A DNA stretch of 64,000 nt, taken from positions 35,332 through 99,331 of the forward strand of contig CACZMF010000007.1 in assembly GCA_902782225.1 (NCBI GenBank), given 5' to 3'. This DNA comes from an uncultured Bacteroidia bacterium. GTDB taxonomy: Bacteria; Bacteroidota; Bacteroidia; Bacteroidales; UBA932. Positions 1-7,931 of the stretch are shown here, in pieces. Positions within the stretch are counted from its first letter, which is position 1; every line of letters begins with the position of its first letter. A program made the position numbers and the translations under genes. Under the pieces are notes generated by a model. It searched no databases. It saw only the letters and a list, made by a program, of their open reading frames with translations, and had not been told where the DNA came from.

Positions 1-573
1 CTGGAGAAGCACGCTGAGAATCCCGTAGGTCTTGCTTCCGGGCTTCTCAGCGATGCGTTCTGCGACTTCTTTCTGTATCATACAGACGACCTCAGGGACG
101 CGGTCCTTGTCGTCGAGGATCTTGAAGAAAATCTGGGATGAGATGTTGTAGGGGAAGTTGCCGATGACCCTGTAGGGGCCGGGGAAAACTTTTTCCATCG
201 GGAGGCGGAGGTAGTCCGCCTGCAGCAGCCGGCCCTGTATTCCTGGGAAATGCGTCAGCAGATAATCCACGCTCTCCCCATCCACCTCAACTGCCTTCAG
301 GTCAATGTCTTCCCTCTGCAGCAGATACTGCGTCAGCACCCCCATCCCCGGCCCGATTTCCAGCACGTCCCTGTATAGCCCTGTGGCGCCCAACTCGCTC
401 TGTCCCAACACATTGCCAACTTTGCCTGCATCATTTTCCGTGCAGGCAAAATCGGCAAGCGATTGGCTATCAGACGGTTGAGGGGCGCGGGACAACGCGT
501 CAACGATACGGCGGGCGATCGACTGATCCGTCAGGAAATGCTGGCCAAGGGCTTTCTTCGCTCTGACTTCCAT
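1..573 (-). CDS. rsmA: 16S rRNA dimethyladenosine transferase RsmA/KsgA (3' end outside window)
   Basis: Dimethylates two adjacent adenines in helix 45 of 16S rRNA, a late 30S maturation step. I translated 191 codons by hand from an ATG at 573. The N-terminus has KKALGQHFLTDQ, followed by the SAM-binding motif LEIGPGMG and the catalytic-region motif GNFPYNIS, all typical of the family. The gene is open at the window edge, so about the last quarter is missing. Between the N-terminal motif and LEIGPGMG lie roughly 35-40 extra residues that family members I know do not have; a 10-bp perfect palindrome is embedded there. The ATG lies 1 nt after the mrp stop, so it is probably co-translated with mrp. 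Confidence 0.93.
   Translation of the reverse strand, partial: MEVRAKKALGQHFLTDQSIARRIVDALSRAPQPSDSQSLADFACTENDAGKVGNVLGQSELGATGLYRDVLEIGPGMGVLTQYLLQREDIDLKAVEVDGESVDYLLTHFPGIQGRLLQADYLRLPMEKVFPGPYRVIGNFPYNISSQIFFKILDDKDRVPEVVCMIQKEVAERIAEKPGSKTYGILSVLLQ
413..458. repeat. Palindrome inside rsmA coding sequence
   Basis: Perfect 10-bp arms TTTGCCTGCA (421-430) and TGCAGGCAAA (441-450) around a 10-nt loop. After a 3-nt internal mismatch the stem extends with TTGCC (413-417) and GGCAA (454-458). It sits in the extra segment of RsmA and keeps the reading frame open. Confidence 0.85.
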
Positions 574-574
574 A

Positions 575-1630
575 TCAGCCAAGTTTATGAGCCAGCCTCG
601 CGGCGAGATCGAGGAAAGCCTCGGCGTCGGGGCGGGTGCCGAGGGCTGCGGGCTCGCCGGCGTCGCCGCTCTCGCGTATGCTCTGCACCAGCGGGATGCG
701 CCCGAGCAGCTCTATGCCGAGCTGGCGGGCCATACGCTCGCCGCCGTCCTTTCCGAAGATGTAGTACTTTTCGTCCGGATGCTCGGCAGGGGTGAACCAC
801 GCCATATTCTCCACCAGACCGAAGACGGGACGGTTGATGTTCTTGTTGCTGAACATAGCCGCACCCTTCTCCACATCGGCGAGCGCGACCTCCTGGGGCG
901 TTGTCACGAGGATTGCGCCCTCCACGGGGATATCCTGCAGCAGGCTGATGTGGATGTCGCCGGTGCCAGGGGGCATGTCCACCAGCAGGAAGTCCAGCGG
1001 GCCCCATTCCACCTGCAGTATCATCTGTTTGAGGGCATTGCAAGCCATAGGACCGCGCCATATGAGCGCCTGTCCCCGTTCGGCGAAGTAGCCGATGCTC
1101 ATCCACTTGACCCCGTACTTCTCCAGCGGCACCATCATCTCCTTCCCGTCCACCTCTTCAGCCAGCGGCTGCTGCCCTTCGGTGCCCGTCATCAGGGGCA
1201 CGGAGGGGCCGTAGACGTCGGCGTCGGCAAGGCCAACCCTGTGGCCCAGGCGCGCAAGGGCGCACGCCAGGTTCACGGCCACGGTGGACTTCCCCACCCC
1301 GCCTTTTCCGGACGCCACACCGATGATGTGGCGCACGTAGCGCAGGCCCTCGGTGTCCAGGTCCAGCCCCTTCTTCTTCGGCGCAGCATCCTCGACCACG
1401 ACGGTCTCCACTTTTGGATCCTTCACCCCGCCGCGTATCAGGGCGGCGCGGGTGGCGCCTATGAGGTATTCAGCCAACGGGTCCCTTCGTTTCGGAAAAG
1501 CGAGCGTTACCGTGACCCCTTCGGAACTCACCCGCACGGAGGAGACCATGCCAAGGTCCACGATGTCGCGGTCCTGGCGGGCCGGGTGGCGCACCTCCCG
1601 GAGAATCTTCAGCACATCTTCGTTCGTCAT
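575..1630 (-). CDS. mrp: Mrp/NBP35-family iron-sulfur carrier ATPase
   Basis: Cytosolic P-loop ATPase believed to carry or insert Fe-S clusters. The 351-aa product begins with a MIP18/DUF59-type domain (about residues 1-85), then the deviant Walker A motif GKGGVGKST near residue 105 and the family motif DMPPGTGD. The segment ENMAWFTP matches the usual Bacteroidota form, in which the CxxC seen in some homologs is absent. I chose the ATG at 1630 because it overlaps the stop of the upstream S46 peptidase as ATGA; a longer frame starting at 1723 would run through that gene. It is third in the rnhB-DPP7-mrp-rsmA operon. The functional link to the peptidase is not evident. Confidence 0.93.
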   Translation of the reverse strand: MTNEDVLKILREVRHPARQDRDIVDLGMVSSVRVSSEGVTVTLAFPKRRDPLAEYLIGATRAALIRGGVKDPKVETVVVEDAAPKKKGLDLDTEGLRYVRHIIGVASGKGGVGKSTVAVNLACALARLGHRVGLADADVYGPSVPLMTGTEGQQPLAEEVDGKEMMVPLEKYGVKWMSIGYFAERGQALIWRGPMACNALKQMILQVEWGPLDFLLVDMPPGTGDIHISLLQDIPVEGAILVTTPQEVALADVEKGAAMFSNKNINRPVFGLVENMAWFTPAEHPDEKYYIFGKDGGERMARQLGIELLGRIPLVQSIRESGDAGEPAALGTRPDAEAFLDLAARLAHKLG

Positions 1631-3738
1631 TCCCGCACCAGATTCATTTCGTTCAACAGATAACCGGCGCCGCCGAATTTGTCCACCATCAGGAGCACGT
1701 AGCGGATGTCCACGCAGATGCACCTCTGGAGCTCCGGCTCGAACATCACGTCGCTGCTCATCGCCTCCCAGTTGCCGTCGAAGGCAAGTCCTATCAGGTT
1801 GCCGTCGGCATCGAGCACGGGGCTGCCGGAGTTGCCTCCGGTGATGTCGAGGTTGGTGAGGAAGCAGGTCACCAGCTCGCCCTTTGCGTTGGCGTACTGG
1901 CCGTAGTCCTTCTTCTGGTAGATTTCCTTGAGGCGCGCGGGCACGCGGAACTCATAGTTGTCGGGGTCTTCCTTCTCCATCACGCCCTTCAGTGTGGTGT
2001 AGTACTTGTAGAGCACGCCGTCCTTGGGTTCGTAGCTCTTCACCGTGCCGTAGGTGAAGCGGCAGGTGCTGTTTGCGTCCGGATAGGAGGGCTCGCCCTT
2101 CTTCCACTCCAGCAGGCTGGCAGCGTAGGCCTTGGTCGATTCGGCGAGTTTCTCGCTGCCGGCAGCGTTGGCCTGATGGAGCCCCATATACTTTTCCAGT
2201 ATGGCGTTGAACATCTGCACGGCGGGGTCGGCATCGAGCAACTTGTCCGTGATGGGCTTGGAAGCGAGCTTTTCGGGGCTCGTGAAGATACTCTTTTTGA
2301 AGAGCTTGTCCACGAATTTGCGGGTGTCGGTCTTCATGAAATCGACGCCTTTGACGGTGATTGCGTCCTGGGGAGCGACGTTCTGCTTGTAGAAGTCTAT
2401 CATCGCCACGGCCACGTCGCGGTCCACGTCGGCGTTGTAGTCCTTGTAGTTTTCGGAAATCTCCCGTATCAGCTCCTGGAGCGCCTCGGCTTCGGGCTTG
2501 GCGTGCTCAGGGTCCTTGCCGGCGGCGATGCGGGCAGCCTGCAGGCCGCGCTGGATGGCGCCGCCGAAGCTGAGCAGCTCGATCTGGAGCAGGCTCTCGG
2601 TGAGAAGGGTGGCGGCCTCACGGGTGGCCTTCGAGCCCCTGACGCTCTCTTCGATGCGTCCGATGGCTCCGCCCCAGGCGGCCTGGCGGGCAGGGTCGGC
2701 TGCAATCCAGGCTTCCAGTTCCTGCTCCTTCTGCTTTTCACGGCCGATGATGTCGAGGGCCTCGAAAGCTTCCTTCTCGCCTATCCACTTCTTCCAGCCG
2801 TTGGAAGATCCGGAATACTTGCTGGCGTACTGCAGCCCCACTTTCTCGTCGGCACGCATAGCTTTCCAGAGTATGTCCTGGCGCACGCCGCGGGCTGCGA
2901 TGCGGATGTTGTTGTTGTCCAGCATTTCCTCGAGCTGGGCGGCCGTCTGGAAACGCTGGGTGCGGCCCGGGTAGCCCATGATCATGGCGAAATCGCCTTC
3001 CTCGACGCCCTTGAGCGACACTCCGAGGAACTGGCGGGGCACGAAGGGCACGTTGACCTCAGAGTAGTCGGCCGGCTCGTTGTCGGGACCGGCATACACG
3101 CGGAACATCGAGAAATCGCAGGTGTGGCGGGGCCACATCCAGTTGTCGGTGTCGCCGCCGAACTTGCCGGAGGATGCCGGAGGGGCGCCGACAAAGCGGA
3201 CGTCGCGGTAGACCTTGGACACTATGAGATACTGGACGTTGCCGTTGTAGAACTCGGTGATGCGCACCTGGCAGTTGGGGTTGGCCGCCTGCGCGTCCTT
3301 GACCAGCTGCAGGCGGCTGGCGCCGGCCGCAAGGGTGTCGGTCACGTCCGTCATGCTCTGCAGGAAACGCACCGTGAGGCCGGGCACCGGGATCTCTTCG
3401 GCGAGGCTGCCGGCCCAATAGCCGTCTTCGAGGTAGTTGTGCTCCGTGGAAGAGAGGGACTGGATGCTGCCGTAGCCGCAGTGGTGGTTGGTCACGAGCA
3501 GGCCGCGGCCGGAGATGATTTCGCCGGTGCAGCCGCCTCCGAACTGGACGATGGCGTCCTTGATGGAGGAATTGTTGACGCTGTAGATTTGCTCGGGAGT
3601 GAGCCGGCAGCCGAGTTTCTGCATCGTTCCGGCATTCATTTTTTCGAGCAGGGGCAGCAGCCACATGCCTTCGTCCGCCCGGAGTGTGGCGGGCAGGAGC
3701 AGCAGGGCGCTGGCGAGGGTCAAAAGAACTCTTTTCAT
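1627..3738 (-). CDS. S46-family dipeptidyl-peptidase, DPP7-like
   Basis: Exported serine exopeptidase that removes dipeptides from the N-terminus of oligopeptides, used by asaccharolytic or proteolytic Bacteroidota. The 703-aa product has a signal peptide ending near ATLRA, and all three catalytic residues are visible: His in TNHHCGYG (about 86), Asp in HTCDFSMF (about 208) and Ser in GGNSGSP (about 637). In this family the residue 18 places after the serine sets P1 preference: Arg in DPP11 (Asp/Glu) and Gly in DPP7 (hydrophobic). Here it is Gly (LAFDGNW), so DPP7 type is inferred. I prefer the ATG at 3738 over a TTG six bases upstream. rnhB ends 2 nt before it. Confidence 0.93.
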   Translation of the reverse strand: MKRVLLTLASALLLLPATLRADEGMWLLPLLEKMNAGTMQKLGCRLTPEQIYSVNNSSIKDAIVQFGGGCTGEIISGRGLLVTNHHCGYGSIQSLSSTEHNYLEDGYWAGSLAEEIPVPGLTVRFLQSMTDVTDTLAAGASRLQLVKDAQAANPNCQVRITEFYNGNVQYLIVSKVYRDVRFVGAPPASSGKFGGDTDNWMWPRHTCDFSMFRVYAGPDNEPADYSEVNVPFVPRQFLGVSLKGVEEGDFAMIMGYPGRTQRFQTAAQLEEMLDNNNIRIAARGVRQDILWKAMRADEKVGLQYASKYSGSSNGWKKWIGEKEAFEALDIIGREKQKEQELEAWIAADPARQAAWGGAIGRIEESVRGSKATREAATLLTESLLQIELLSFGGAIQRGLQAARIAAGKDPEHAKPEAEALQELIREISENYKDYNADVDRDVAVAMIDFYKQNVAPQDAITVKGVDFMKTDTRKFVDKLFKKSIFTSPEKLASKPITDKLLDADPAVQMFNAILEKYMGLHQANAAGSEKLAESTKAYAASLLEWKKGEPSYPDANSTCRFTYGTVKSYEPKDGVLYKYYTTLKGVMEKEDPDNYEFRVPARLKEIYQKKDYGQYANAKGELVTCFLTNLDITGGNSGSPVLDADGNLIGLAFDGNWEAMSSDVMFEPELQRCICVDIRYVLLMVDKFGGAGYLLNEMNLVRE

Positions 3739-3740
3739 AT

Positions 3741-4352
3741 TCAAAATAACGTTGGTTCCAATTCTTTGGGGTGAAAACTGCGGCGGTGTTCGGGCGTAAG
3801 GCCCAGGCGCCGTATGGCATCGATGTGTTCCGGGGTGGGATAGCCGGCATTGTGGGCCCAGCCGTAGCCGGGATAGAGGCGGTCGAGCTCCTCCATCCTC
3901 TCGTCGCGCCAGGTCTTGGCGAGCACCGAAGCGGCCGCTATGCTGGCGTAGGTGGCGTCGCCGTGGACGACGGTCCGGTAGGGGTAGCCGCCGAAGGGCT
4001 TGAAACGGTTGCCGTCGATGAGCAGGAACTCCGGGCGCGTCTTCAGCGCGCCAACAGCTCTCTGCATGCCTATGATGCTGGCATTCAAAATGTTGATACG
4101 GTCTATCTCCTCGGCTTCCACGGCCACGACGGCCCAGGCCATGGCCTCCCGTTCGATGATGGGACGGAGGGTTTCGCGGGCCTTTCGCGACATCTGCTTG
4201 GAGTCGTTGAGAAGGGGATGGCTGAAGCCTTCGGGAAGAATCACGGCGGCAGCGTACACGGGACCGGCGAGCGGACCCCTGCCCGCTTCGTCACACCCCG
4301 CCTCGATACGGCCTGGTTGCATGCATCCCAACAACTGTACACTACGTGCCAT
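3741..4352 (-). CDS. rnhB: Ribonuclease HII
   Basis: Cleaves RNA in RNA-DNA hybrids and misincorporated ribonucleotides. The 203-aa product contains [13 protein letters not shown] (first acidic catalytic residues), LNDSKQMS, and the Asp of the later [13 protein letters not shown] motif; length and motifs fit bacterial RNase HII. A longer frame begins with TTG at 4388, but the ATG at 4352 is preferred. A TAACTTTG -7 box ends only 5 nt before it, suggesting a leaderless or nearly leaderless transcript. It is the first gene of the leftward operon continuing into the S46 peptidase. Confidence 0.95.
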   Translation of the reverse strand: MARSVQLLGCMQPGRIEAGCDEAGRGPLAGPVYAAAVILPEGFSHPLLNDSKQMSRKARETLRPIIEREAMAWAVVAVEAEEIDRINILNASIIGMQRAVGALKTRPEFLLIDGNRFKPFGGYPYRTVVHGDATYASIAAASVLAKTWRDERMEELDRLYPGYGWAHNAGYPTPEHIDAIRRLGLTPEHRRSFHPKELEPTLF

Positions 4353-4357
4353 AGTTG

Positions 4358-4389
4358 CAAAGTTACACACAAATGTGGAGAATGGCAAC
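4358..4389 (-). promoter_or_regulatory. Promoter of rnhB operon
   Basis: Minus-strand -7 box TAACTTTG (4358-4365) matches TAnnTTTG exactly. A GTTG at 4386-4389, 20 bp upstream, is one base off the -33 TTTG. The ATG follows 5 nt after the box. Confidence 0.6.
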
Positions 4390-4740
4390 TCAGTCTTCCT
4401 CTTTCTTGGAGAGGGACATGCCTGTGATTTTCTGGATGGCGGACGAGATTTGTTCCAGCTGCACGGACAAGAGGTCGAGCCTGGACCCGAGGTCCTGGAT
4501 CATGTCTTCGATGCTGCCCTCGCGAAGATAACCGGCAGGATTGTCTCCGAGCAGGATTTCTTCTTCGCTCATACCCATCATTTCGGCGAACAGCTGCATG
4601 TTTTCGCTGAACAGATGGGTCTTGCCGCGCTCAAACTTGTTGAATGTCGAGCGGTCTATACCCATTTTCTCGGCCGCCGCCAGCTGGGAAAGGCCTTTCT
4701 TGATTCGGGCGCGCCTTATGTTTTCATGAAAACGGTCCAT
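4390..4740 (-). CDS. XRE-family helix-turn-helix regulator
   Basis: A 116-aa DNA-binding protein. Residues about 5-60 form a Cro/C1-type HTH ([16 protein letters not shown], then [13 protein letters not shown]), with a possible coiled-coil segment behind it (IEDMIQDLG through IQKITGM) that could mediate dimerisation. A longer frame from a GTG at 4758 exists, but the ATG at 4740 is preferred and lies 20 nt downstream of a perfect -7 box. The divergent intergenic region carries repeated dyads that could be its operators (inference). Its targets are unknown; the 62-aa gene across the divergent spacer is the obvious candidate. Confidence 0.85.
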   Translation of the reverse strand: MDRFHENIRRARIKKGLSQLAAAEKMGIDRSTFNKFERGKTHLFSENMQLFAEMMGMSEEEILLGDNPAGYLREGSIEDMIQDLGSRLDLLSVQLEQISSAIQKITGMSLSKKEED

Positions 4741-4760
4741 CCGTATGCAAAAAACCACTG

Positions 4761-4768
4761 CAAATTTA
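4761..4768 (-). promoter_or_regulatory. -7 box of the XRE regulator gene
   Basis: Minus-strand TAAATTTG, a perfect TAnnTTTG, 20 nt before the ATG. No clear -33 element is visible. Confidence 0.5.
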
Positions 4769-4804
4769 AGATTTCTTAACTTATTATGCTATAGCGACTT
4801 TCGC

Positions 4805-4911
4805 AACATTTGTGGCGCCCTTCGCCACATCCGGCTTAAAAAATCGTTAGAAAATGTTTTTACCCCCAGTTTTACCCCCGCCCAAATGTTGCATTTGCCG
4901 CCACAAATGTT
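4805..4911. promoter_or_regulatory. Candidate operator cluster between divergent genes
   Basis: AACATTTGTGGCG at 4805-4817 recurs inverted as CGCCACAAATGTT at 4899-4911 (13 bp, exact). Within the first site, TGTGGCG (4811-4817) and CGCCACA (4823-4829) form a 7-bp dyad with a 5-bp gap. CAAATG and CATTTG at 4883-4888 and 4892-4897 form another dyad. Binding by the neighbouring XRE protein is an inference. Confidence 0.55.
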
Positions 4912-4938
4912 AATCTTTGCGTCACAAAACGACCGTTT

Positions 4939-5127
4939 ATGAAAGAAGATACCTACATCCGTTTCGCTTCCCTGCTCCAGGGCGGGTCATTCAGCAGCTA
5001 CGAAGCCATCTGCCGGGCCCTGAGGGTATGCCCCGACGACCTTGACGAACTGCTCGTCGACGAGCTGGGATATGACGGGCGGCAAGTGTTCGATTATTAT
5101 TTTGGTATTCAGTGTGAAAATTATTAA
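4939..5127 (+). CDS. Small hypothetical protein (62 aa)
   Basis: Open reading frame starting MKEDTYIRFASLLQGG and ending DYYFGIQCENY. The product is acidic, with no signal peptide or membrane segment. The middle (YEAICRALRVCPDDLDELLVDELG) resembles a short helical DNA-binding or regulator-like fold, but I do not recognise a family. It lies divergent from the XRE gene across the operator cluster. The promoter of the following EF-G paralog overlaps its last codons, which supports a fixed gene order here. Codon use is like its neighbours, so I take it as real. Confidence 0.6.
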   Translation: MKEDTYIRFASLLQGGSFSSYEAICRALRVCPDDLDELLVDELGYDGRQVFDYYFGIQCENY

Positions 5128-5132
5128 ATTTG
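5101..5132 (+). promoter_or_regulatory. Promoter of the EF-G paralog
   Basis: TTTG at 5101-5104, 20-bp spacer, TAAATTTG at 5125-5132: a perfect match to the Bacteroidota primary promoter. It overlaps the 3' end of the preceding small gene and lies 31 nt before the ATG. Confidence 0.75.
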
Positions 5133-5163
5133 CAGACTTGGATAATTAACAACACATCATACA

Positions 5164-7257
5164 ATGAAAGAATACCAAAGCAAAGAAGTCCGCAACGTCG
5201 TTCTCCTCGGCGCCACCAAGTCGGGCAAAACCACACTCGCAGAAGCGATGCTCTTCGAGGGCAAAGTCATTTCACGTATGGGCACTGTCGAAGACAAGAA
5301 CACCTTGTCTGACAACAACGAGCTCGAGAAACTCAACCAGCGTTCCATCTACGCGACCCCTCTGTATGCAGAGTTCGCCGGCAGCAAGATCAATTTCATC
5401 GACGCTCCCGGTTCCGACGACTTCATCGGCGGGGCCTACTCCGCTTTCCGCGTGTGCGAGAGCGGCGTGCTCGTGGTGAATGCCCAGCAGGGCGTGGAAG
5501 TCGGCACCGAGAGTTTCGTGCGCAGGGCTGAAAGCCAGAAGCTCCCCATGATCATCGCAGTGGGCCAGCTCGACGCCGACAAGGCCGACTGGGACAATGT
5601 CCAGAACTCCCTGAAGGAGACCTTCGGCGGCAAGATGATCAACGTCCAGTTCCCTGCAGGTGCAGGCGCATCCTTCGACGGTGTCATCGACGTCCTGACC
5701 ATGAAATACTACAAGGGAGGCGACGTCCTCGACATCCCCGCCGAATATGCCGACCAGGCAGAAGAATACCGCGAGCAGCTCATTGAGAAGGCCGCAGAAT
5801 TCGACGACACCCTGATGGAGAAATACTTCGAAGAAGGCACCCTCAGCGAGGAGGAAATCCACAGCGGAATGAACAAGGGCATCACCAGCGGTGATCTCTA
5901 CCCCGTCTTCTGCGTCTGCGGAAAGAAGGACATCGGCGTGAAGCGCCTCATGGAGTTCATCAAGGACGTGGCTCCGGCTCCCGCATGCAAGGAAGACGGC
6001 CCCGCTTCCCTCTTCATCTACAAGAACGATGTCGAGCAGCACCTCGGCGAGGTTTCCTACTTCAAGGTGATGAGCGGCACCCTCACTACCGGCATGGATC
6101 TCGAGGATCCCGTCTCCGGCAACAAGGACCGCTTCTCCGCCATCTACGCCGTGGCCGGCTCCAAGAAAGAGGCCGTGACCAATCTCCACGCCGGAGATTT
6201 CGGCTGCGCCGTGAAGCTCAAGAACAGCCGTTCCAGCACCACCCTGTCCATCCCCGGATCGGGCATCGTCTATGACAAGATCCAGTATCCCGCTCCCAAG
6301 TACCGCTGCGCCATCAAGGCCAAGGTCCAGCAGGACGACCAGAAGCTGGGCGACGCCCTCAAGAAGATCGCCGCACAGGATCCCACCGTCGTCGTGGAAT
6401 ACTCCAAGGAGCTTCGCCAGACCATCCTCAGCGGCAACGGCGAGCAGCACATCAACATCGTCAAGTGGCGTCTGAACAACGAGTTCGGCCTCGAGGTCGA
6501 GCTCTTCGCCCCGAAGGTGCCCTACCGTGAGACCATCACCAAGGTGGCCTGCGCGCAGTACCGCCACAAGAAGCAGTCCGGCGGCGCCGGCCAGTTCGGC
6601 GAAGTCCACCTGCTTGTCTGCCCTGCCGAGGGTGAGCTCAACACCAAGTTCATGATCAACGGCAAGGAGACCCAGCTGAACATCAAGACCCAGGATATCA
6701 CCGAGCTCGAATGGGGCGGCAAACTGGAGTTCTACAACTGCGTCGTGGGTGGTTCCATCGACCTTGGCTTCATGCCCGCCATCCTCAAGGGTATCAAGGA
6801 GAGAATGGTCGAAGGCCCTCTGACCGGTTCCTACGCCCGTGACATCCGCGTCTTCGTCTACGACGGCAAAATGCACCCGGTGGATTCCAAGGAAATCGCC
6901 TTCATCATCGCTGGCCGCAACGCCTTCCGTGAGGCTTTCCGCAACGCCGGTCCGAAGATCCTCGAGCCTATCTACAACGTCGAGGTGATGACCCCGAGCG
7001 AGTACCAGGGCGCCGTGATGAGCGACCTGCAGAACCGCCGCGGCATGCTCGGCGACATGGGCGCCGACAAGGGCTTCGCAATCCTCAAGGCCCGCGTGCC
7101 TCTGGCAGAGCTCTACCGCTACTCCACCACCCTCAGCTCGCTGACCGCCGGCTCCGCCACCTTCACGATGGAATTCGCCGACTACCAGCCTGTCCCGGGT
7201 GACGTGCAGACCAAGCTCCTCGCCGACTACGCAGCCCAGGAGAAAGAGGAAGACTAA
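5164..7257 (+). CDS. fusA2: Elongation factor G paralog with degenerate GTPase motifs (EF-G2 type)
   Basis: A 697-aa full-length EF-G-like protein: G domain, domain II, and domains III-V with GQFGEVHL, AGRNAFREAF and GDLQ-like SDLQNRRGMLGDMG. The P-loop is kept (GATKSGKT, residues 16-23). However, G3 reads DAPGS (80-84) where active EF-G has DTPGH, so the histidine needed for GTP hydrolysis is missing, and G4 reads GQLD (134-137) instead of NKxD. Bacteroides thetaiotaomicron has a second EF-G reported to support translocation without GTP hydrolysis, and this gene looks like that class (family knowledge plus inference). It is monocistronic, with its own perfect promoter and a strong terminator. 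The housekeeping fusA would be elsewhere. Confidence 0.9.
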   Translation: MKEYQSKEVRNVVLLGATKSGKTTLAEAMLFEGKVISRMGTVEDKNTLSDNNELEKLNQRSIYATPLYAEFAGSKINFIDAPGSDDFIGGAYSAFRVCESGVLVVNAQQGVEVGTESFVRRAESQKLPMIIAVGQLDADKADWDNVQNSLKETFGGKMINVQFPAGAGASFDGVIDVLTMKYYKGGDVLDIPAEYADQAEEYREQLIEKAAEFDDTLMEKYFEEGTLSEEEIHSGMNKGITSGDLYPVFCVCGKKDIGVKRLMEFIKDVAPAPACKEDGPASLFIYKNDVEQHLGEVSYFKVMSGTLTTGMDLEDPVSGNKDRFSAIYAVAGSKKEAVTNLHAGDFGCAVKLKNSRSSTTLSIPGSGIVYDKIQYPAPKYRCAIKAKVQQDDQKLGDALKKIAAQDPTVVVEYSKELRQTILSGNGEQHINIVKWRLNNEFGLEVELFAPKVPYRETITKVACAQYRHKKQSGGAGQFGEVHLLVCPAEGELNTKFMINGKETQLNIKTQDITELEWGGKLEFYNCVVGGSIDLGFMPAILKGIKERMVEGPLTGSYARDIRVFVYDGKMHPVDSKEIAFIIAGRNAFREAFRNAGPKILEPIYNVEVMTPSEYQGAVMSDLQNRRGMLGDMGADKGFAILKARVPLAELYRYSTTLSSLTAGSATFTMEFADYQPVPGDVQTKLLADYAAQEKEED

Positions 7258-7278
7258 TCCATCTCCTCCCCCAGACAA

Positions 7279-7315
7279 ATGGGCTGGCCGAAATGGCCAG
7301 CCCATTTTGTCTTTT
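7279..7315 (+). terminator. Rho-independent terminator of the EF-G paralog
   Basis: 11-bp perfect stem ATGGGCTGGCC / GGCCAGCCCAT (7279-7289, 7295-7305) with a 5-nt loop, followed by a T-rich run (TTTGTCTTTT). It starts 21 nt after the stop codon. Confidence 0.9.
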
Positions 7316-7372
7316 ATACTGTCCTTCTGAACTGCACTGCATCATTCTGAGCGCAGCAAACTCCCTCCTCCC

Positions 7373-7432
7373 CGTGCCAGGTCTGCTTGAATGTGGCAGG
7401 AAAATCTTGGTCAGGACCTACCACTTTCGGAC
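7373..7432. repeat. Partial copy of REP-like element
   Basis: Starts CGTGCCAGGTCTGC and continues to match 9989-10016 with one mismatch over 28 bases. It ends in CAGGACCTACCAC, related to the inner arm of the same element. The copy overlaps the 3' end of the lipoprotein gene that stops at 7418. Confidence 0.75.
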
Positions 7433-7873
7433 AAAATCCACATCAGGAACAATAAAGTCCTTGGATATCATAAAACTGTCGAAATGGAGCGTCTTGTCGT
7501 CTGCCGTGAAAGTGCCCTCGTTGAAATAAACGGCATCCGAGCCTGATTCATCCTTATAATTGAACGGGATAGCAACTGAGGGATATTTATACTCTATCTC
7601 ACCCGAGAATTGCGTCTGACTCATAAAGTTGTTGCCGCTAGACATGCCATCCTGATCAGGCGTACCGGATCTGAGTTCGCATTGGAAAGTGTATCCTGTA
7701 AGGTTGAACTTATATCTCATCAACCCTTTGCTCAGGACTCCGTATCCCTCAATATCCCGGCCGGCAAGGTCCGCTTCCCAAATAGTAAGCTTAAGCCAAC
7801 CGTCGTTGGATTTATTGCAGGACGTAAACACGAACACCATCAAGATGGCAATTGCTTGAAACAGTTTCTTCAT
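7418..7873 (-). CDS. Hypothetical lipoprotein (151 aa)
   Basis: Begins MKKLFQAIAILMVFVFTSC, a signal peptide with a lipobox (FTSC), so the mature protein should be anchored through Cys19. The rest (about 130 residues) is rich in Phe, Tyr and polar residues and may form a small beta-rich domain; I recognise no family. Its 3' end runs into a REP-like repeat, so the last residues may be encoded by repeat sequence. No close operon partner: the next upstream gene on this strand, the S51/ATP-grasp fusion, ends 58 bp away and could be co-transcribed with it. Confidence 0.75.
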   Translation of the reverse strand: MKKLFQAIAILMVFVFTSCNKSNDGWLKLTIWEADLAGRDIEGYGVLSKGLMRYKFNLTGYTFQCELRSGTPDQDGMSSGNNFMSQTQFSGEIEYKYPSVAIPFNYKDESGSDAVYFNEGTFTADDKTLHFDSFMISKDFIVPDVDFVRKW

Positions 7874-7931
7874 GATTCCAATAATTGATGCAAATTAATA
7901 AGAATAATCAAAAGATGCAAGCCCCTGAATC

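Noticed and set aside
7316-7417. Small gene after the EF-G terminator
   Set aside because: The only frame (from 7293) starts inside the terminator and runs through repeat sequence and the lipoprotein gene on the other strand.
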